In this document: one piece after another, positions 59,136-64,000 of the stretch
Layout of the letters: every line of letters starts with the position of its first letter
Numbering within the stretch: position 1 is the stretch's first letter
Assembly (NCBI RefSeq): GCF_030419005.1
Contig: NZ_CP106953.1
Span: forward strand, 1-64,000
DNA from: Eleftheria terrae
GTDB taxonomy: Bacteria; Pseudomonadota; Gammaproteobacteria; Burkholderiales; Burkholderiaceae_C
Reading direction: 5' to 3'
Length of the DNA stretch: 64,000 nt
Made by a program: the position numbers and the translations under genes
Notes under the pieces: model-generated
Databases searched by the model: none
What the model saw: only the letters and a program-made list of their open reading frames with translations
Told to the model about the DNA's origin: nothing

Positions 59136-60041
59136 ATGGAGCGTGTACGCCACAACTCCGGCCGTCACCACGTCAGCACCTCGTCTTCAAGCTCTGACAG
59201 ACGGCAAACCTCGGGCACCGGCCACGGCGCCTCTTCCTCTTCTTCACGCCAGCGGGTGCGCCCCGAAGGCTTGCCATCCCGAGAGTCGGCGCCTGCCGCG
59301 GCGCCGGCACAGACGGAGCCGCGGCTCATCAACCGTCGCATGGACAGCCTGGCCCGGCTGACGCATTCCTACACGGCCGAAATGGCCAACGGGGAGCGAC
59401 CCAATCCGGTGGTCACCGCGGTGGGCCTGCAGCAGAACGCCACCACGAAGGACTACCGGCTGGCCATTGCGCACAACACGCAGGATGCCCAGCAATCTGC
59501 CGACGACATGGCGCGCCTGAAGATGGTGCGCGACGTGGTCATCGGCCGCACGTCCTCGGCGCAGACAGCCGCGGTGCTGGCGCCTACCAGCGGCCTGCCG
59601 CAGCGGTCGCACCAAGGCAACATGGGCGCAACCGACCGGTTGGCCAAAGACCTGCGCAAGCTGCGCTCGACCTATGAGGGCAACGACGACGAGCGCGGCG
59701 GGGCACGGCTGAACCAGGCCTTGCACAACCTGTTCGGCACGCGCGAGGCGCCCAAGCCCATCAACGCCGTCAACATGACCATGCCCACCTCGGGGCGCGG
59801 TGTCATCCACGGCGAGACGGCCTTGTTGGCGCAGAACGTGCCGAGCCCGGTGGGCGTGAGCAAGCTGTCATGCGGCGATTGCGACGACTACGCCGCCGAA
59901 GTGGGGCGCAGCAACGACTTGCGGGGCAGCCACGGCCAGCGCTTTCCGGGGTGGCAGCACCCGACCACACGCCAGGTATCGCGCAATCGAGTGATCACTG
60001 GCGCTTCGCAGTACGCCAACGACTCGGACTCCGACGCGTAA
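59136..60041 (+). CDS. candidate type III effector with nucleic-acid-deaminase-like fold
   Basis: 301 residues from the ATG at 59136 (GGAGC 7 bp upstream; the frame is open further back but includes the PIP box). Residues 1-60 are Ser/Arg/Gly-rich with poly-Ser runs and no acidic cluster, like type III signals. The C-terminal region has the zinc-dependent deaminase pattern: His225 and Glu227 in RGVIHGETALLAQ, then Cys246 and Cys249 in GVSKLSCGDCDDY. The GVSK.xC..C context is that of the OTT_1508/fungal-type deaminase-like toxins. It is PIP-box driven and followed by a second effector-like gene. The substrate (DNA, RNA, free nucleotide or other) is unknown. Confidence 0.72.
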   Translation: MERVRHNSGRHHVSTSSSSSDRRQTSGTGHGASSSSSRQRVRPEGLPSRESAPAAAPAQTEPRLINRRMDSLARLTHSYTAEMANGERPNPVVTAVGLQQNATTKDYRLAIAHNTQDAQQSADDMARLKMVRDVVIGRTSSAQTAAVLAPTSGLPQRSHQGNMGATDRLAKDLRKLRSTYEGNDDERGGARLNQALHNLFGTREAPKPINAVNMTMPTSGRGVIHGETALLAQNVPSPVGVSKLSCGDCDDYAAEVGRSNDLRGSHGQRFPGWQHPTTRQVSRNRVITGASQYANDSDSDA

Positions 60042-60132
60042 GGCGCGGCGCCGCACGGCGCCCTCATCCCGATCCAACCATCAAGTTCCGAGGGCGGCGA
60101 CCGACATGCCGCCTTGGGCGAGGTGTTGCCTC

Positions 60133-62115
60133 ATGAAGATCGACTATTCCGCTTCGGTCCCGCGTCACGTGCCACCGCCCGGCACAGGGCCGGCGGGCCG
60201 GACGGGGACGACCGGTTCTGCCAGGAGCGCCACGCCGACCGCCCCGGCCCCTGGCGCGGGCCATGACACCCCGCTGAACGCCCTGCCGCGCAGGTCGGTG
60301 CCGCCGGGCAGCGAAACTCCGTGCGAGCGCCCCCGGGTGGAACTCCCCGTGACGCCCGCGACTCGCGACGCGGCGGCGGCGACCGGCGCGTTGCGGCCGG
60401 ACCGCCTCGAGTTCGACCAGAAGACGCTGAATCTCGAAGAGGGTGCCAGGTTCAAAGGCGGCGAGCGGCCCCGTCACCCTGGCGGCGAACGGTATGCGGT
60501 GCTGAGCTATGTCCAGCCGGGCACCGGCAAGGCCCCGGTGGAGGTCACCGGCCTGATGCAAGCCGGCGGCCACAAGTTCGACGTCTTCAACCACGAGACG
60601 CACGCCAAGATCGGGGAACTCGCGGTGGTCTGCACAGCCTCCGGCGGTTCTGCATCCAAGGTGGGTGTAGACCCGAAAGAGGCGACGCTGAAAGGGGGCA
60701 TGCCGCGCGGCGGGCGCATCGTCATACGCGAAAGCCAGACGTCAGCCACCGGCTATCGCCTCGACAACGGGCTGCCGTGCAGCCGGGACGGCCGGCCCAC
60801 CGTGCGACAGAGCCAGACCTCGGCCACCGGCTACCGCACCACCGGCGGGCTGCCGTGTGACGCCAACGGCTACGCTACCGTGCGAGAAAGCCGGGCCTCG
60901 GTCACCGGCTTCAAGACAGCCAGCGGTGTACCGTGCAATGCAGACGGGCATCCGGTGTTGAGGGAAAGCCGGTTGTCGGTGACCGGCTTCAAGAACACGC
61001 AAGGCCTGGCATGCGACGCCGACGGCCACCCGGTGATGCACACCAGCAGCAGTTCGGCGACGGGATTCCGGTTGAAAGGTGGAGCGCCGTGCGACGTAGA
61101 CGGTCACCCGGTGCTGCGCGAAAGCCGGGCGTCGGTGACAGGCCTCAAGAACCTGCAGGGCATGGCCTGCGATGCCGACGGCCATGCGGTGATGCACACC
61201 AGCAGCACCTCGGTGACCGGCTTCAGGACCAGCGCCGGGCGGCCGTGTACGGCCGACGGGCACCCGGTAACGCGCGACAGCGATACATCGGCCACCAAGT
61301 TCAGGACGCTGGACGGCGTGCCGTGCGACGGCAACGGCGCGCCGGTACGCCACGAAAGCGCAAGCTCGGCGACCGGCTTCAGGTCGAGCAACGGGCTGCC
61401 ATGCGACGCCGACGGCTTCGAGACCGTGATCCGCAGCAACTCCTCGGTGACCGGCTTCCGGCTCCAGAACGGCCTGGCCTGCGACGGAGACGGCCATCCC
61501 CAGGTGTTCGCCAGCGCGATCTCGCCCACCGGCTTCCAGCATCTCAACGGGGCGCCGTGCAATGCGGCCGGCAGCGCCGTGCCCGGCATCACCGCCGCCG
61601 ACCTCGACAAGAACCGCCCGCAGCGACTCGATTGCCCGCCCGCGCCTGCGCACGCGCTCTATCCGAAGCGCGTGGCGATGATGGCCCAGTACAGCGGTGA
61701 AGAAACCGGCCGGGTGTGGGGAACGCAGGTTGCGTATCTCAACCGCTCTGAACGTCGCGCCACGAAACTGACGATTGATTCGAGTTCGGGCCTCATCTAC
61801 GATGCGGCCGGTCAATTGTTCGACACCCGCCACGGTGGCACCGGCCTCGAAAGGGGCCATGCCATCTTCGTGATGGACCACAACGGCGAGCTGTACGCCT
61901 CGTGTGACAACGTAGTGGGCAAGTTCCACCACTCCTCCTTCCTCGCGGGCGCACCGGTGGCCGGGGCCGGCACCATGAAAGTGATCAACGGCCAGCTGCA
62001 GGAGCTCACGCGCCGCAGCGGGCACTACCGGCCCACCGAGGGCCAGCACCATCAAGTGGTCGACAACCTGCTGCGGCAGGGCGTGTCCCACTTCAACTCA
62101 CGTCTGGACGTTTGA
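60133..62115 (+). CDS. candidate effector: 26-residue repeat array plus IQM-like C-terminal domain
   Basis: 660 residues from the ATG at 60133; a start 9 codons upstream is less likely. Residues 1-80 are Pro/Thr/Arg-rich, as in type III signals. Residues about 201-485 are eleven 26-residue repeats, S-x-x-S-x-T-G-[FY]-x5-G-x-[PA]-C-x-x-[DN]-G-x-P-V-x3, each with one Cys. Residues about 515-660 resemble plant IQM calmodulin-binding proteins: GHAIFVMDHNGELYAS, FHHSSFLAGAPVAGAG and RRSGHYRPTEGQ. It lies 91 bp after the deaminase-like gene with no PIP box of its own, so it is probably cotranscribed. A role in host calcium or calmodulin signalling is only a guess. Confidence 0.7.
   Translation: MKIDYSASVPRHVPPPGTGPAGRTGTTGSARSATPTAPAPGAGHDTPLNALPRRSVPPGSETPCERPRVELPVTPATRDAAAATGALRPDRLEFDQKTLNLEEGARFKGGERPRHPGGERYAVLSYVQPGTGKAPVEVTGLMQAGGHKFDVFNHETHAKIGELAVVCTASGGSASKVGVDPKEATLKGGMPRGGRIVIRESQTSATGYRLDNGLPCSRDGRPTVRQSQTSATGYRTTGGLPCDANGYATVRESRASVTGFKTASGVPCNADGHPVLRESRLSVTGFKNTQGLACDADGHPVMHTSSSSATGFRLKGGAPCDVDGHPVLRESRASVTGLKNLQGMACDADGHAVMHTSSTSVTGFRTSAGRPCTADGHPVTRDSDTSATKFRTLDGVPCDGNGAPVRHESASSATGFRSSNGLPCDADGFETVIRSNSSVTGFRLQNGLACDGDGHPQVFASAISPTGFQHLNGAPCNAAGSAVPGITAADLDKNRPQRLDCPPAPAHALYPKRVAMMAQYSGEETGRVWGTQVAYLNRSERRATKLTIDSSSGLIYDAAGQLFDTRHGGTGLERGHAIFVMDHNGELYASCDNVVGKFHHSSFLAGAPVAGAGTMKVINGQLQELTRRSGHYRPTEGQHHQVVDNLLRQGVSHFNSRLDV
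60733..61587 (+). repeat. eleven 78-bp coding repeats
   Basis: The period is exactly 78 bp from 60733 (repeat 11 starts at 61513 and is one codon short). The repeats are clearly diverged in DNA but share residues S1, S4, T6, G7, G13, C16 and G20. The middle copies alternate in pairs (VLRE/VMHT endings), which suggests past two-unit duplications. Confidence 0.88.
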
Positions 62116-62119
62116 GTAC

Positions 62120-62380
62120 ATGAACGCACCCCTTTTCTTGCGCATCTCTTTGGCCCTGATGGATGAGATGGCCGACCCCTTGCAGTTCTCCGGGCTGACG
62201 CCTGAAGGACGCGAACGGTTCCAAAGCGGTTATACCGAGTCCGAGCTGGCCGGCATCCGCAGTGGCCTGGACTTCGCCTTGGAGAACCCGGCTTACGACT
62301 TTGCCTCCCTGGTGCCGGGCATCGAGTACTCGAACGCCGAGATCCTGGCATTCCTGACCAAGCTGCACCGGTCGCTCTGA
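62120..62380 (+). CDS. small protein coupled to the repeat effector gene
   Basis: 86 residues starting 4 bp after the effector stop, so translation is probably coupled. It reads MNAPLFLRISLALMDEMADP then SGYTESELAGIRSGLDFALE and ends AEILAFLTKLHRSL. It is small, acidic and helical, as type III chaperones and some regulatory partners are, but no family motif is seen. It has no signal peptide. Confidence 0.6.
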   Translation: MNAPLFLRISLALMDEMADPLQFSGLTPEGRERFQSGYTESELAGIRSGLDFALENPAYDFASLVPGIEYSNAEILAFLTKLHRSL

Positions 62381-62547
62381 GGGTTCGGCGGGGGCGTGAG
62401 CTCCCCTGTCAAGTAGACAACTCATCACTGAAGCCTGAGACATTTGCGATCCTGGACAGGAGCTGCCCGCGGCGGCAGTCCTGTCAGCGCGTCGTGAGGC
62501 GGACGCTCTGGACTGCTCCCGGTTTGGTAGACAAAACCTGAGCTCAC

Positions 62548-62633
62548 GCCGCGGCGAGTTCCAACGCCTCGGGACTGATGCCGCCGAGATGGCTGTGGCG
62601 GCGCGACCGGTTGTAGAAGACCTCGATGTAATC
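62548..62633 (-). pseudogene. IS3-family OrfB C-terminal fragment
   Basis: Reads DYIEVFYNRSRRHSHLGGIS then PEALELAAA and a stop, the conserved tail of IS3-type OrfB. The IS481-family element at 62634 inserted into it and the 5' part is not present on the other side. The gap 62381-62547 holds nothing recognisable. Confidence 0.75.
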
Positions 62634-63797
62634 TGTCCTAGAGACTTGATCTGACAGACAAGCCGTCAAGCGACGGCCGTATCGGTGTGAGGTGTCTGCT
62701 TGATCTGATCCAGCTGTTTATCGTACGCCAGCGTTGCACTCTCGATAAAGGTCTGCAGCGGCGTCTTACCGTAGCAGTACTTGCCCGAGTGCGTCCGCTC
62801 GGCGTTGTAGCTCTGCATCCACTCGTCAACGTCCACCTGCAGTTCGTCCAGCGAGTTGTACAGCTTGCGCCGGAAGGCGCTGGCGTAGAACTCGTTCTGG
62901 ATGGTCTGATGGAAGCGCTCGCAGATCCCGTTGGTCTGAGGCCTCTTCGTGCGCGTGCGCGTGTGCTCGATGTTCTCCAGGTCCAGATACAGCGCGAACT
63001 CGTGCGTCTCCCGGTTGCCGCAGTACTCGCTGCCACGGTCGGTCAGGATGCGCAGCAGCGGCACCCCGTGTTCCTCGAAGAACGGCAGCACCCGGTCGTT
63101 GAGCATATCCGCCGCCGTGATCGCATGCTTGCGGTCGTAGAGTTTGACGAACGCGAGCTTGCTGTACGTGTCGATGAAGGTCTGCTGGTAGATGCGCCCT
63201 ACGCCTTTGAGATTGCCCACGTAGTAGGTGTCCTGCGAGCCGAGGTAGCCCGGGTGCTCTGTCTCGATCTCGCCGTGCGCTTCCTTCTCCTGCTTGGCCT
63301 TCTCCAGCGCACGGACCTGATCCTCTGTGAGAATCACGCCCTCCTGCGCCACCTTGGCCGACAGCGCCTTCAGGCGCAGTTGGAAGGTCTGCAAGTCATG
63401 GCGCAGCCAGATCGTGCGCACGCCGGCGGGTGATACGCTGATGGCGCGCTTTCTCAACTCGTTGGCAACGCGCACCTGGCCGTATGCCGGCTGCTCCAGC
63501 GCGAAGTCGATCACCGCTCGCTCGATGATGGGGTCCGCCCGGTTCTTCAGGTTGGGCTTCTTGCGGGAGATCTCTGCGAGCGCCGTTTCTCCGCCCGTCT
63601 CGTACAGTTCCTTGAAGCGGTAGAAGCTGTCTCGGCTGAAACCCAGCACCTTGCATGCTTCTGATACGCTGCCCAGCGTCTGCGCCAGCTTCAATAGCCC
63701 GATCTTGTTGCGAATGATCTTCTCATCTTGTGTCATCTGACTTCCTTGAACGCCCTGTCGGGCAAGGGTAATGTCAGATCAAGTCGTAGCTATGACA
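62634..63797 (-). mobile_element. intact IS481-family insertion sequence (1,164 bp)
   Basis: Both ends begin TGTC and share GACTTGATCTGACA a few bases in (left from 62634, right ending 63797), with small differences between them. One intact transposase gene lies inside. The left flank is IS3 DNA and the right flank IS66 DNA, so it sits at a junction of two older elements. No clear target duplication is seen. Confidence 0.78.
62666..63736 (-). CDS. IS481-family transposase
   Basis: 356 residues, complete. An N-terminal HTH (QTLGSVSEACKVLGFSRDSF) is followed by a second HTH_32-like region (KKPNLKNRADPIIERAVIDF) and an integrase core with Asp in YQQTFIDTYSKLAF, Asp in LRILTDRGSEYCG and Glu in GICERFHQTIQNEF. 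No lesion is visible, so the element may be active. Confidence 0.92.
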   Translation of the reverse strand: MTQDEKIIRNKIGLLKLAQTLGSVSEACKVLGFSRDSFYRFKELYETGGETALAEISRKKPNLKNRADPIIERAVIDFALEQPAYGQVRVANELRKRAISVSPAGVRTIWLRHDLQTFQLRLKALSAKVAQEGVILTEDQVRALEKAKQEKEAHGEIETEHPGYLGSQDTYYVGNLKGVGRIYQQTFIDTYSKLAFVKLYDRKHAITAADMLNDRVLPFFEEHGVPLLRILTDRGSEYCGNRETHEFALYLDLENIEHTRTRTKRPQTNGICERFHQTIQNEFYASAFRRKLYNSLDELQVDVDEWMQSYNAERTHSGKYCYGKTPLQTFIESATLAYDKQLDQIKQTPHTDTAVA

Positions 63798-63798
63798 C

Positions 63799-63942
63799 AT
63801 GGGCTTGATCCAGTCGGCTAGGCTCAACGGCATCGACCCCTGGCGCTACCTACGCGACGTCATGGAGCGGCTGCCGACTCACCCCGCTGCTCGCATCGCC
63901 GAGTTGCTGCCGCATGGCTGGACGCGACCCTCGACAGAGTGA
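63799..63942 (+). pseudogene. IS66 TnpC C-terminal fragment
   Basis: Reads MGLIQSARLNGIDPWRYLRD then VMERLPTHPAARIAELLPHG and W, the conserved end of IS66 TnpC, with a natural stop at 63940. It follows directly after the IS481-family element; everything upstream in the gene is missing. Confidence 0.85.
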
Positions 63943-64000
63943 TCGACGACCGTGCTCTGGCTGGCATGTGATAGCCGGACGCGTACGGCCCAGCCGTCAA

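Noticed and set aside
60005..60132. A PIP box for the repeat effector gene
   Set aside because: A TTCG at 60005 has no partner 20 bp later; the gene is better explained as the second gene of the deaminase-like operon.
60742..62091. 449-codon minus-strand frame through the 26-residue repeat region
   Set aside because: Periodic only because the sense strand is periodic; the start lies inside the effector 3' end and it has no RBS or separate domain.

Overview
The window is GC-rich DNA (about two thirds G+C by eye) that most resembles a betaproteobacterium of the order Burkholderiales. The pointers are IS66, IS481, IS5 and IS3 type elements, a PEP-CTERM protein, HAF-repeat and M61 proteins, and two promoters of the HrpX/HrpB (PIP box) type known from Xanthomonas and Ralstonia/Acidovorax. 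I cannot name a genus from sequence alone.

Layout. 1-5.4 kb holds ordinary metabolic and regulatory genes: a LysR regulator and a divergent short-chain dehydrogenase, a DJ-1/PfpI protein, and a response regulator/sensor kinase pair followed by a small metal-chaperone-like protein without its cysteines. 5.6-8.9 kb is scarred by mobile DNA: a 112-bp MITE splits a crotonase-family gene, then come a MipA/OmpV porin and a collapsed IS66. 9.0-9.9 kb carries a PIP box and a papain-like candidate type III effector. 10.4-15.3 kb holds a flavin reductase with a decayed TetR gene, an aldo-keto reductase/LysR pair and a divergent RtcB paralogue. 15.3-19.5 kb is a graveyard of IS3/IS66 fragments, two more identical MITEs and small orphan genes. 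19.5-20.4 kb encodes a lysozyme-like protein overlapping an Ivy-like periplasmic inhibitor, a likely effector/immunity pair.

22.6-39.6 kb is one minus-strand operon: TolC-like outer membrane protein, HlyD adaptor, a 3,718-residue LEPR-type repeat adhesin, a second HlyD adaptor with a long cytosolic N-terminus, and an M50-peptidase/HlyD fusion. No ABC ATPase is present, so the adhesin may be exported by an unusual type I-like machine. 40.4-46.0 kb has a methyltransferase, an M61 peptidase, a PEP-CTERM protein and a HAF-repeat protein. 46-52 kb is again mobile and decayed: a complete IS5-family element, an IS481-family element, broken integrase, DUF6362 and recombinase-helper genes, a LysE exporter and a dnaE2 remnant.

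52.3-55.7 kb is an RNA-repair locus: a textbook sigma-54 promoter, a tRNA-like RNA ending in CCA, rtcB, and a 525-residue protein of unknown function. 56.8-58.4 kb encodes a beta-helix lipoprotein. 59.0-62.4 kb is an effector island: a PIP box, a deaminase-fold candidate effector, a 660-residue protein with eleven 26-residue repeats and a C-terminus like plant IQM proteins, and a small coupled gene. The window ends in an intact IS481-family element between IS3 and IS66 fragments.

The most interesting material is the three candidate effectors with two well-formed PIP boxes, the ABC-less adhesin export operon, the sigma-54/tRNA-like/rtcB locus, and the lysozyme-like/Ivy-like pair. Family assignments come from reading motifs by eye; no database search was possible.
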